NCBI GenBank assembly: GCA_002293045.1
Contig: DBCM01000146.1
Span: 1 to 14,638 of the forward strand
Length of the DNA stretch: 14,638 nucleotides
Direction of reading: 5' to 3'
Source of the DNA: Flavobacteriales bacterium UBA958
Lineage (GTDB): Bacteria > Bacteroidota > Bacteroidia > Flavobacteriales_D > Crocinitomicaceae
Below the pieces are notes generated by a model. It did no database searches. It was given only the letters and a program-made list of their open reading frames with translations, and was not told the DNA's origin. Within the stretch, counting starts at the first letter, position 1, and each line of letters starts with the position of its first letter. This document shows positions 6,725-13,458 of the stretch, one piece after another. Made by a program: the position numbers and the translations under genes.

Positions 6725-8380
6725 TTAGTTGATTCTACCGTGAGTTAAGGTAATCGTTCTTCCCGCCAATGGAGCCAAGGCAGGTTCGTCAGACTGAATG
6801 AGGAAGGTAGTTTGATTAAACGTACCGATTATATCGATGATGGTTTGACGGTCTTCCAGACAAATATCATGCAGAGGCTCTTCCAATAAAACGAGTTTAG
6901 GAGAGCCTACCAGCGCTCGAGCAAGTAGAATTTTTCGAATGCAATCTTTGGGCAAAAAATGCCCTTCTGGATTCAATAAGGTATCATATCCTTCCTTCAA
7001 AAATTGAATTTGTTTTGATAGGTTAAGTCGATCGCAAAGTTGTTGTACTTCCCCGAAACTGACATAATCTCTTCCGAGGGTTATGTTTTCAAGTACTGTC
7101 GCATGTATCAGTAAATCCTGAGAAAGCATATTGCCTATTCGATTTCGAAGAAAAACTCTATTTAAATTTCCAAGTGGAATGTTATTGATGGACAGGTTAC
7201 CTGCAACCGGTTGATACATCCCGCCAATGAGTCCGAAAATTAGATTCGTAGAAACAGAATTATCCGTTTTAAATAGAATAATATCATTGGGTTTGACCGT
7301 AAATGAAACATCTTCCAATAATATTTGGCTTGTGATCTCGCTGGTATATGAAATGTTCACTAAATCAATTTCAAACCCTTGGTCATTCGTAGGAATTTCC
7401 ATCCCAGATTTATGTTCTAAAGGAAGGTCGGTTACTTGCCCGATTTTTTCAATTGCCGTAAGTAAGTCATACACGGTTTCAAGACTTACAATGAGTTTTT
7501 CAACCGAACTTAAAATTAGTAATATAATAATTTCCGCGGCTACAAACTGACCAATGTTCATGGTTTGATTAATCACTAAAACCCCACCGATCACTAATAA
7601 AGCCATCGCAATAATTGCCTTGAAACCTATTAAATACAGGTATTGTTGCTTGAGGATCTTGAAGTGCTCATTGCGGCTTTTTAAGTATTCAACCAAATAT
7701 TGATCGGTCCTAAACATTAAATAGGAGGGAGTACCAGCCATTTTAAAACTGAACCTTGTATATGCAATTTGTTGAAGCCAATGCGCAATTTTGTATTTGT
7801 AGTTAGATTCCCGTAGGCTTGATCTAAATCCCCGTTCTGCGGTAATGCGAAAAACCAAGATCAATAAAATGATCAACGCAAGCCCGAAGAAAATAAAAAA
7901 ACTGTGATAAAAAGAGAGTAAAATTAGACCGAAAACAATCTGTAAAGACGCTGAAGCAAAGTCTAAAATTAACTTAGAAAGTCCTTTTTGTATGGTAATG
8001 GTATCAAAAAAACGATTCGGCAATTCAGGCGCATACTTGTGTGCCAGCGCTTCGGCATTAATTAAGGGAATCCTATCTGTGAAATCTAATGCAGATCTAA
8101 CGAAGATGCGCTGTTGAAGGTTTTCCGTTATGCGCATTTGTGCAATGTTCAAGAGGCCAGAAACAATGATGGCTAACATGACAAGAACTACTAAAACAAT
8201 CCATGAGGTACTCACCCTTCCCATTTGGATGAAGTTCACTATGGCTTGAATTCCGATGGGCAAGCCGAGGCCAACGACTCCACTGAAGGCCGCAAAGATG
8301 TACACGTTTCGGATTTCACCATTATCGGGCTTGAGCATTGATAATAGCCGTTTAAATGGGGTCATTGCTTCTGCTTTCAT
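6725..8380 (-). CDS. ABC exporter, fused permease and ATPase, with degenerate nucleotide-binding motifs
   Basis: A 551-residue half-transporter of the type 1 secretion or peptide-export kind, without an N-terminal C39 peptidase domain. Transmembrane segments are visible at about 24-50, 58-80, 143-160, 161-180, 252-271 and 276-297. The nucleotide-binding domain begins near 336. Its catalytic motifs are largely lost: where Walker A (GxxGxGKST) should be, residues 370-378 read FKTDNSVST, so all three glycines are replaced (F370, D373, S375) and the lysine is V376. The LSGGQ signature before ILLARAL (484-490) reads LPKDC (476-480). Walker B reads LVLLEE (496-501), with Glu for Asp at 500 but a Glu at the catalytic position 501. 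The H-loop histidine is missing (D531 by alignment). The Q-loop glutamine (Q421) is kept. The reading frame is intact and the fold looks preserved, so this is not a simple pseudogene. The start overlaps the tetR stop by 4 bp. From memory, signature loss is common in related Bacteroidota exporters, but Walker A is usually present there. Confidence 0.9.
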   Translation of the reverse strand: MKAEAMTPFKRLLSMLKPDNGEIRNVYIFAAFSGVVGLGLPIGIQAIVNFIQMGRVSTSWIVLVVLVMLAIIVSGLLNIAQMRITENLQQRIFVRSALDFTDRIPLINAEALAHKYAPELPNRFFDTITIQKGLSKLILDFASASLQIVFGLILLSFYHSFFIFFGLALIILLILVFRITAERGFRSSLRESNYKYKIAHWLQQIAYTRFSFKMAGTPSYLMFRTDQYLVEYLKSRNEHFKILKQQYLYLIGFKAIIAMALLVIGGVLVINQTMNIGQFVAAEIIILLILSSVEKLIVSLETVYDLLTAIEKIGQVTDLPLEHKSGMEIPTNDQGFEIDLVNISYTSEITSQILLEDVSFTVKPNDIILFKTDNSVSTNLIFGLIGGMYQPVAGNLSINNIPLGNLNRVFLRNRIGNMLSQDLLIHATVLENITLGRDYVSFGEVQQLCDRLNLSKQIQFLKEGYDTLLNPEGHFLPKDCIRKILLARALVGSPKLVLLEEPLHDICLEDRQTIIDIIGTFNQTTFLIQSDEPALAPLAGRTITLTHGRIN

Positions 8381-9036
8381 TCCAGTACTTTTTGTATAAT
8401 TAGTTGTGAAAATGCCTCAACGGCATCTTTCTCAGGGTTAGAATTGGTAAGTCTTGGTAGGTGCACCGAAAAAAACCGTTGTTGATTGGCATTTTCCATC
8501 AGCGTCGAAATCAACATTTCTGGATAGGGAAACGTCGGATTCAGTTGCTTAACATAGGTCGCTACGGTTGATACAATCGACTTGTATAGAAGATAGATTC
8601 CATCTTGATTTTCTAAATCTACAGATTTGGTATGTAGGGCTTTTCCAGACTCCTGAATTACCAGCTGCTTTAAGGATAATTCTTCCGCTATAAATCCAAA
8701 TTGTGCAGGGTCAGGCAATCCTGTAAGTACCCTAATAGAATTACTTAACTTGAGCCTTGGGTCTTCAATGTTTGCGGTTGCTAACATCAATCGGTATGCG
8801 ATGATTTCCCAATACCAATTGATTAGATAAAGCAAGAACGAATGTTTGTTTTCGAAGTATCGATAGATGGTCGCCTCCGTTGATTGAATATTCTGTGCGA
8901 GCTTTTTAAAGGTAAACGCCTCAAATCCAAGTACATTTATTAAGTCGATCCCTTCTTTTAACATCTTTAATCCGATGTCAGAGCTTTTCGGATCTTTGAG
9001 GAATAAGTTGGCATTCACTTGAATTGTTATACTCAT
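8377..9036 (-). CDS. TetR-family transcriptional regulator
   Basis: A 219-residue one-component repressor, the usual size for the family. The N-terminal helix-turn-helix spans about 25-66: LINVLGFEAFTFKKLAQNIQ followed by STEATIYRYFENKHSFLLYL, with the diagnostic IYRYFENK recognition helix. The C-terminal 150 residues are helical and would form the ligand-binding and dimer domain, with no recognisable specificity. It is the first gene of the exporter operon, overlapping the ABC start by 4 bp, so it most likely autoregulates and represses the exporter. A palindrome at 9064-9076 next to its -7 box is the probable operator. The upstream spacer to selO is 86 bp. Confidence 0.93.
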   Translation of the reverse strand: MSITIQVNANLFLKDPKSSDIGLKMLKEGIDLINVLGFEAFTFKKLAQNIQSTEATIYRYFENKHSFLLYLINWYWEIIAYRLMLATANIEDPRLKLSNSIRVLTGLPDPAQFGFIAEELSLKQLVIQESGKALHTKSVDLENQDGIYLLYKSIVSTVATYVKQLNPTFPYPEMLISTLMENANQQRFFSVHLPRLTNSNPEKDAVEAFSQLIIQKVLE

Positions 9037-9055
9037 TGATAGGCTTTAATTCATG

Positions 9056-9063
9056 CAAAAATA
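9056..9063 (-). promoter_or_regulatory. Candidate -7 element of the tetR-exporter operon
   Basis: The minus strand reads TATTTTTG, matching TAnnTTTG, 19 bp before the tetR ATG, which would give a 5' leader of roughly a dozen bases. A second copy of the same box is at 9105-9112. The putative TetR operator directly abuts the upstream edge of this box. No convincing -33 element is visible (TTTC lies about 20 bp upstream). Confidence 0.55.
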
Positions 9064-9076
9064 ATAGTAATACTAT
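9064..9076. promoter_or_regulatory. Putative TetR operator palindrome
   Basis: ATAGTAATACTAT is a perfect 6+1+6 inverted repeat. It sits in the spacer immediately upstream of the -7 box of the tetR-ABC-hlyD-tolC operon, where a bound dimer would block RNA polymerase. TetR operators are commonly short palindromes placed in this way. The link to this regulator is inferred from position. Confidence 0.55.
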
Positions 9077-9104
9077 CATGATTGAAAGTAATAACATTTT
9101 TTAG

Positions 9105-9112
9105 CAAAAATA
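9105..9112 (-). promoter_or_regulatory. Second candidate -7 element upstream of tetR
   Basis: A further TATTTTTG on the minus strand, within an 11 bp direct repeat GCAAAAATAAT (9055-9065 and 9104-9114). It could be an alternative start site for the exporter operon, placing the operator downstream of the start. It lies only 11 bp after the selO stop. Confidence 0.3.
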
Positions 9113-9122
9113 ATCTCGATAC

Positions 9123-10580
9123 CTAGGTGCCGCAGAACGTTTGATGACCCAAATGTTCTTCTTGGGTTGGTGGATTCATCCAAGGAATTCGCTCCGCATC
9201 AAAGATGTATGGATTGCTCCAGATGTTTAAGGCCTCTTGAAACCGTTGCTTTTTTTCGGGGTTTGCATCCCACTGAACAGTTTCGGATAGTAGCGATTCA
9301 ACGATGTGATTTCTTGGGATGACCACGGGATTTGCTTCGGCCATGCATTGAAGTCGCTCTTCCATTGAATACCCGAGTGTTTCGGCCGTTTCATTCCAGG
9401 AATTTTTCCAGGCACGGAAGGCGGGGATATTCCAAGGGTTTATGGCATCGGGTAGGGCGTGACTCAATCCAGCAAAGGTATTGGTGTAATCGACCGCGTG
9501 AAGTTGCATGAGGGTAAAAAGCTCTTTTACAAGGGAGTTACTGATTGAATCTGCTATTGGAAAACCAATTTTCTTGGCCATTACGCCATTATATCTTTCT
9601 GTCCATTCTTGGTCAAAGGATTGAATCAGGGCTTTTGCCCGCTCAATAGCACGGGACTCATCGGAATCTATAAGCGGTAATAGTGCCTCCGTTAATCGAA
9701 CCAAATTCCATTGGATTATGCTGCCTTGTTGTTCAAAGGCATAGCGTCCTTGAGTATCGATGGAACTAAAAACTGTGTTAGGATGGTATTGATTCATGAA
9801 AGCACAAGGACCATAATCAAAGGTTTCCCCGCTGATGGCCGTGTTATCTGTATTCATGACACCGTGAATAAATCCTACACGCATCCATTCCGCAATTAAT
9901 TGAAATTGGTTGGTAGCTACCGAAGAAATGAATTGAACAGCCATATTTTCAGCCGCTCTGCATTGCGGATAAAGTCGGTCAACCGCATAGAGTAAGAGTG
10001 CTTCAAGGTCTTCCGTGGTTAAAAAATATCGCGCGTATTCGAAGGTTCCAACGCGCAGGTGACTTTTCATGATTCGTCCGAGCACCGCTCCAGGTTCTTG
10101 TCTTTCGCGGGTAATTGTTTCCCCGGTTGCGATTACTCCAATGGAACGTGAGGTTGGGATTTTTAATCCATCCATTGCTTCACTTACCAGGTATTCTCTC
10201 ATCATGGATTTTACGGTTGCCTTGCCATCACCACGTCTCGCATAGGCTGAAGGACCGCTGCCTTTTAATTGAAGGTCGAATCGTTCCACATCATCTACAA
10301 ATTCTCCAATGACTAGGGCTCTACCATCACCCAACATGGTGAAATGTCCAAACTGATGCCCCGCATAGGCTTGAGAAAAGGCATGGGGTACTTCTAATGA
10401 TTTGTCATTGGTATTCGTGCTAATCAATGCGCTAAGATAGGCAGGAGGAATACTTAGTTTGGCTAAAAGGGCTTCGTTTTCGATTAACAGGTTCGGCGAT
10501 TGAAAGCGAAGTGGCTTCGTGTAAGAATAAAATGCAGCGGGAAGGGTTAAGTATGTGTATTCAAGATTGAGCATCGGCAT
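9123..10580 (-). CDS. selO: SelO pseudokinase, protein adenylyltransferase (YdiU/UPF0061)
   Basis: A 485-residue protein, full length for the family. SelO has a protein-kinase-like fold that binds ATP inverted and transfers AMP to protein Ser/Thr/Tyr side chains, with a role in redox stress. Visible signatures: AYAGHQFGHFTMLGDGRAL (71-89); DLQLKGSGPSAYARRGDGK (102-120) with the conserved Lys106; REYLVSEAM (128-136) and PTSRS (142-146); HGVMNTDN (239-246) with catalytic-site D245 and N246; and FDYGP (254-258) with metal-binding D255. The C-terminus is TFCGT, carrying the conserved Cys483 that is selenocysteine in some eukaryotic members; here it is an ordinary Cys codon with no in-frame TGA. 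The start overlaps the DUF2237 gene by 20 bp (or 14 bp if Met3 is used), so the two are likely co-transcribed. Confidence 0.96.
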   Translation of the reverse strand: MPMLNLEYTYLTLPAAFYSYTKPLRFQSPNLLIENEALLAKLSIPPAYLSALISTNTNDKSLEVPHAFSQAYAGHQFGHFTMLGDGRALVIGEFVDDVERFDLQLKGSGPSAYARRGDGKATVKSMMREYLVSEAMDGLKIPTSRSIGVIATGETITRERQEPGAVLGRIMKSHLRVGTFEYARYFLTTEDLEALLLYAVDRLYPQCRAAENMAVQFISSVATNQFQLIAEWMRVGFIHGVMNTDNTAISGETFDYGPCAFMNQYHPNTVFSSIDTQGRYAFEQQGSIIQWNLVRLTEALLPLIDSDESRAIERAKALIQSFDQEWTERYNGVMAKKIGFPIADSISNSLVKELFTLMQLHAVDYTNTFAGLSHALPDAINPWNIPAFRAWKNSWNETAETLGYSMEERLQCMAEANPVVIPRNHIVESLLSETVQWDANPEKKQRFQEALNIWSNPYIFDAERIPWMNPPTQEEHLGHQTFCGT

Positions 10581-10935
10581 GGCGATATGCGTAGGAAATT
10601 AAGTCCGTGATGTCCACATAATGCAATGCTGCTTCTGCCGTTGCTTCAAGTTTCACCAAGGGAGCCTTTCCAGCTACAAAAGCTTCCTTCCAGCGCAGCG
10701 CACAGAGACACCAAAAATCACCTGGTTTCAAACCAGGAAAATTATATTGGGGAATAGGCGTAGATAGGTCGTTACCCACGGATTTGGAAAAGGTCAAAAA
10801 CTCCTGCGTCATTTGAGCACAAACCACATGTCGCCCCTGATCGGAGTCATCTGTTCTGCATAATCCATCGCGAAAATATCCCGTTATTGGATCCATACAG
10901 CAGGGAATCAACGGGTCTCCAAAAATGTTCTTCAT
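10561..10935 (-). CDS. DUF2237 family protein
   Basis: A 124-residue cytoplasmic protein of the uncharacterised DUF2237 family (PF09996). The match is strong: NIFGDPLIPCCMDPITGYFR (3-22) with DGLC, then DQGRHVVCAQMTQEFL (32-47), GNDLSTPIPQYNFPGLKPGD (54-73) and WCLCALRWKEAFVAGKAPLV (75-94). Six cysteines (12, 13, 26, 39, 76, 78) suggest metal binding or redox chemistry, though no function is established. The ATG at 10935 is preferred over an in-frame TTG at 10959 because a perfect -7 motif at 10948-10955 lies between them and the protein then begins MKNIFGD as expected. Its stop overlaps the selO start, so it is the first gene of a two-gene unit. Confidence 0.92.
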   Translation of the reverse strand: MKNIFGDPLIPCCMDPITGYFRDGLCRTDDSDQGRHVVCAQMTQEFLTFSKSVGNDLSTPIPQYNFPGLKPGDFWCLCALRWKEAFVAGKAPLVKLEATAEAALHYVDITDLISYAYRHADAQS

Positions 10936-10947
10936 TAGGTTCTTTGA

Positions 10948-10955
10948 CAAAGGTA
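10948..10955 (-). promoter_or_regulatory. -7 promoter element for DUF2237-selO
   Basis: The minus strand reads TACCTTTG, a full match to TAnnTTTG, 12 bp before the ATG at 10935. A small inverted repeat ACTTT-A-AAAGT (10967-10977) lies just upstream in the spacer. The position excludes the TTG at 10959 as the translation start. Confidence 0.55.
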
Positions 10956-11005
10956 ACAAACAATGGACTTTAAAAGTTTACATTGCGTTATATTCGTCAG
11001 GTTTA

Positions 11006-11761
11006 TCACCAAAAGTTCCAAGCGATGAGAATTGTCGCCCAAAAGGCAGTCATTCCCGACAGAAATCCAACTGAACCCGCTATACGTTTTTTCTTTTTGG
11101 CAACGCTCATATAACCCTTTTTATAGGATTCGTCAGTACTTAGCAAGAGGTTGTTTGGGTTATTCTCAGAGCTTAACTTAGTCGGTGGTACATAAGCGAT
11201 AACAGTACCGGCAACCGCAGGAGCTATAAAAAAATGAACTACCCCCATCAGCGCTTCTCCGACAATCATTCCTACATCAGGTTTATAGTATATTTTCGCA
11301 TCCTCCATTCCGAGTTCAAAGGAACTGGTTGAATTAGGTACTACCATTGTTTCATCAAATCGATCTTTGGTTCCATTTGAAAATTTTAATACAAACGTTT
11401 GATTCTTTAACATCGTTTGAACATCACCAATGCGGTATTTATACTGAAAAAAAGAAATCAAATCAGGTTCAATACCGACAACTTTGCAAGGAATAATCAA
11501 TCCTTCCTTAGTAATCAATGTATCGTTCTCGTAGGTTTTAAGTAGATCATTCCCTTGCTTTACCAAGATAAACTGCTGGGAAGGAACCATTAAAACTTCC
11601 TGCATGTTTGTGTCACTGATGTAACTGGTAAAATCGGCAGAAAAATCTATAATTTTGGCAGTAATTATATTCCCTTCCCTGGTAACAAGGGTATCCTGCG
11701 CTTTAAAGGTACCGAAGAAAAAAGCGCAACAAACGACAATAAAATATTTCAATGTTTTCAT
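11006..11761 (-). CDS. Secreted/membrane protein of unknown function, cassette copy 1, A type
   Basis: A 251-residue protein I cannot name. It has a signal peptide (MKTLKYFIVVCCAFFFGTFKA, cut near 21-22), then two tandem copies of a short beta module: DTLVTREGNIITAKIIDFSA (23-42) and DTLITKEGLIIPCKVVGIEP (80-99), the second completed by VLKFSNGTKDRF (124-135). This module is common in Bacteroidota envelope proteins. The C-terminal part has DAKIYYKPDVGMIVGEALMG (154-173), a hydrophobic stretch to about 190, NNPNNLLLSTDESYKKGY (200-217), a basic AKKKKR patch and a final hydrophobic segment (228-249). That is the same order as a widespread Bacteroidota family with N-terminal module, YY segment, Tyr-Gly-Tyr and K-rich tail. 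It is paralogous to the gene at 12706-13458 but clearly diverged. Its ATG overlaps the upstream B-type stop (TAATG), indicating coupled translation. Confidence 0.85.
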   Translation of the reverse strand: MKTLKYFIVVCCAFFFGTFKAQDTLVTREGNIITAKIIDFSADFTSYISDTNMQEVLMVPSQQFILVKQGNDLLKTYENDTLITKEGLIIPCKVVGIEPDLISFFQYKYRIGDVQTMLKNQTFVLKFSNGTKDRFDETMVVPNSTSSFELGMEDAKIYYKPDVGMIVGEALMGVVHFFIAPAVAGTVIAYVPPTKLSSENNPNNLLLSTDESYKKGYMSVAKKKKRIAGSVGFLSGMTAFWATILIAWNFW

Positions 11762-12582
11762 TAGCCTTTGCGTGAATTGAACCCAATAAAGAAACTCAAC
11801 CTAAACCCTGAATTTTCGTTTTCATTGATCCATGTGCCAGTAGCACTGTCATACTTTTCGAGCTGTTTTTTGATATTAGGCGAAAAAGCAACGTTAAAGG
11901 GGAAGGTGATTTTTCCCACCTTGAAGGATGCTCCAGCAGCCATGACAATACCAAATCCGGCCAAGGAAGCAGAAGGTCCAACTCCAACTTCAATTCCGTT
12001 CGCTCCACGAAATCCTAACAGGATGTTAGCGCTTGGAAGAAATAATCCTTGTTCAAGTCCTCCTATGAGTGGGACAAATTCTACCAAGCCCGAAGCTCCG
12101 TTTTCTATGGTGAAAATCCGAGTCTCAAATTGCCATCCGAATTGTGATACAAACGGAGAAATATCCACGCGATTGAAGGCATGTGCGATCCGGGTACGCG
12201 TAGTTCCTTCGCTGAGGTAGGTCAAACCAACCCTGGGACCCCCATAACGCTTCGTAGGTACAAGCATTTCATCATCTACAGGGTCAGGCTTTGTTTTGGT
12301 CTTGGTATTGGAATTGGTATTGGTTGTATTGGTAGGGATTGAAACGATTGGAGTTGGATTAATGGTTTCAACAGTTCCGTTTTGGTAGGTAATGGAGCTT
12401 ACGTCGGAAAGGTTTAAGGAATAGGTAGGACCATCCGCGACTTTTTTAAATTTAATCAGGGTAGGCGTAAGTTCAAGAACGCTGCCACTCACTTGAGTTC
12501 CGTTTCGAAAGGTGATTAAATCCTGTGCCACCAAAATCCCGAAGGAACATGCGCTTAACAATAAGGTAAATAATATTTTCAT
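11761..12582 (-). CDS. Predicted outer-membrane beta-barrel-like protein, cassette copy 1, B type
   Basis: A 273-residue protein of unknown function. A signal peptide (1-19, ending ILVAQ) is followed by one beta module: DLITFRNGTQVSGSVLELTP (21-40), then GPTYSLNLSDVSSITYQNGT (51-70). A low-complexity Asn/Thr/Lys linker (about 84-100) follows, encoded by degenerate hexamer repeats. From RYGGPRVGLTYL (112-123) onward the alternating polar and hydrophobic, glycine-rich strands FVSQFGWQFETRIF (144-157), LVEFVPLIGGLEQGLFLPS (166-184) and VGVGPSASLAGFGIVMAAGA (199-218), ending RLSFFIGFNSRKG, suggest an outer-membrane beta-barrel or lipocalin-like sheet. It is highly similar to the 13458-14276 protein, including an 88 bp stretch with only two synonymous differences. 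It precedes the A-type gene by a TAATG overlap and has its own TAAATTTG promoter box. Confidence 0.85.
   Translation of the reverse strand: MKILFTLLLSACSFGILVAQDLITFRNGTQVSGSVLELTPTLIKFKKVADGPTYSLNLSDVSSITYQNGTVETINPTPIVSIPTNTTNTNSNTKTKTKPDPVDDEMLVPTKRYGGPRVGLTYLSEGTTRTRIAHAFNRVDISPFVSQFGWQFETRIFTIENGASGLVEFVPLIGGLEQGLFLPSANILLGFRGANGIEVGVGPSASLAGFGIVMAAGASFKVGKITFPFNVAFSPNIKKQLEKYDSATGTWINENENSGFRLSFFIGFNSRKG
11900..11987. repeat. 88 bp near-identical patch, copy 1 (partner 13615-13702)
   Basis: This segment inside the B-type gene matches 13615-13702 at 86 of 88 bases by direct reading. The two differences (11938 and 11959) are both third-position changes in Ala codons. Flanking sequence of the two genes diverges much more, so the patch suggests recent gene conversion between the paralogues or unusually strong constraint. 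Confidence 0.85.
12291..12334 (-). repeat. Degenerate ACCAAT hexamer repeat in the B-type linker
   Basis: Read on the coding strand this stretch is a run of imperfect hexamers (ACCAAT, TCCAAT, ACCAAG, ACCAAA) coding for alternating Thr and Asn/Lys (about residues 84-97). The paralogue at 13458-14276 has a shorter, different linker, so the repeat probably expanded in this copy by slippage. Confidence 0.6.
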
Positions 12583-12598
12583 GGTATATGATTTTGAG

Positions 12599-12606
12599 CA
12601 AATTTA
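12599..12606 (-). promoter_or_regulatory. Candidate -7 element for cassette copy 1
   Basis: TAAATTTG on the minus strand matches TAnnTTTG, 16 bp before the ATG at 12582 in the 123 bp gap between the two cassettes. An inverted repeat AAACAA-CA-TTGTTT and the shared TTTGACAA (12628-12635) lie upstream. The presence of its own box suggests that copy 1 is not just read through from copy 2. Confidence 0.5.
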
Positions 12607-12705
12607 ATTATTTCGAAACAACATTGTTTTGACAATTTTAAAACTCCAAACAGCGCACTTGCGAATTATGTAACTTTAGGCTACACAGTTATGGATTAGT
12701 AACTG

Positions 12706-13458
12706 TTATTGTACCAAAATAATGATGGTGCCAATGATCCCTGCTAAACCACTGAAGTATGAAATGAGTGCATCTTTCACTTTACGCTTTTTAGCTTCTT
12801 TAGCATAAGCAAGTTTATAGTCAGGCTCTGATTTAAGCAAGGCATTATTGGGATTTAATGGATTATCAAGTTTGGTTGGCTTAACACATGCAATGGTAAT
12901 TCCAGCCACCATCGGATAAAACATTATGGAAGAAATTCCCAGGAGTACCTCTCCAACGATTACGCCGGTTCCTGTTTTATAATATATTCTGGCATCGGAT
13001 TGAGCAAGTTTAACCAACTGTTCCTTGGAAAACTTTGAAGCAAGAGTATAGTCACTGTAGTTTTCGACAGTACCATTGGCGAACTTAATCAGCAATATAT
13101 CCTTCTGGTCAGTGGTTACAGGGGTGGTGATATGTCCATTGTATCTAAAATAAGAGATGGAATCGGGTGAAATTGCGAGTATCTTTAGAGGAATGATGGC
13201 CCCATTTTTTAAAATGAGTGTATCGTTTTTATACAAGATTTCAGCGGGGGAATTCGCTTTTTTGATTAGCAGTAAATCATCCAATGAAATCAGGTTTAAT
13301 TCTTCACTAAGTTTTGCTCGGAACGTTAAATATCCGTCAACCTGTTCGACAACTATTCCCGTTAGAAAATCTCCGGATTTTTTAATCAGGGTATCCTGAG
13401 CAAATACACCAACTCCCAAGCAAAAAAACGCAAGAGTGAGTTTGATTGAGTTCCGCAT
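12706..13458 (-). CDS. Secreted/membrane protein of unknown function, cassette copy 2, A type
   Basis: A 250-residue paralogue of the 11006-11761 protein. It has a signal peptide (1-20, ending GVGVFA), module 1 DTLIKKSGDFLTGIVVEQVD (22-41) and module 2 DTLILKNGAIIPLKILAISP (79-98), closed by LLIKFANGTVENY (122-134). The C-terminal half keeps DARIYYKTGTGVIVGEVLLG (155-174), a hydrophobic segment to about 191, CVKPTKL, NPNNALLKSEPDYKLAY (202-218), a basic AKKRK patch and a final hydrophobic stretch (230-249), in the same order as the paralogue. The C-terminal hydrophobic segments could anchor it in a membrane. Its ATG overlaps the preceding B-type stop by one base (TAATG). The function is unknown; pairing with a barrel-like partner points to an envelope complex. 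Confidence 0.85.
   Translation of the reverse strand: MRNSIKLTLAFFCLGVGVFAQDTLIKKSGDFLTGIVVEQVDGYLTFRAKLSEELNLISLDDLLLIKKANSPAEILYKNDTLILKNGAIIPLKILAISPDSISYFRYNGHITTPVTTDQKDILLIKFANGTVENYSDYTLASKFSKEQLVKLAQSDARIYYKTGTGVIVGEVLLGISSIMFYPMVAGITIACVKPTKLDNPLNPNNALLKSEPDYKLAYAKEAKKRKVKDALISYFSGLAGIIGTIIILVQ

Noticed and set aside
6725..8380. ABC gene as a pseudogene
   Set aside because: Despite the lost ATPase motifs the 551-codon frame is intact, codon use is like its neighbours, the membrane domain is conserved and it is tightly coupled to the genes on both sides.
9123..9140. Selenocysteine in SelO
   Set aside because: The family name suggests it, but the C-terminal motif is TFCGT with an ordinary Cys codon and a TAG stop; there is no in-frame TGA or visible SECIS-like element.
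9227..9415. Minus-strand 62-codon open frame within selO
   Set aside because: Out-of-frame shadow of a strongly conserved gene.
10936..10959. TTG start at 10959 for the DUF2237 gene
   Set aside because: A perfect -7 promoter motif lies at 10948-10955, inside the would-be extension, and the extra residues do not look like the family.
11768..12220. 150-codon plus-strand open frame with a similar one at 13585-13935
   Set aside because: The apparent conservation of the two antisense frames follows from the duplication of the B-type genes on the other strand; their similarity is not independent evidence of coding.
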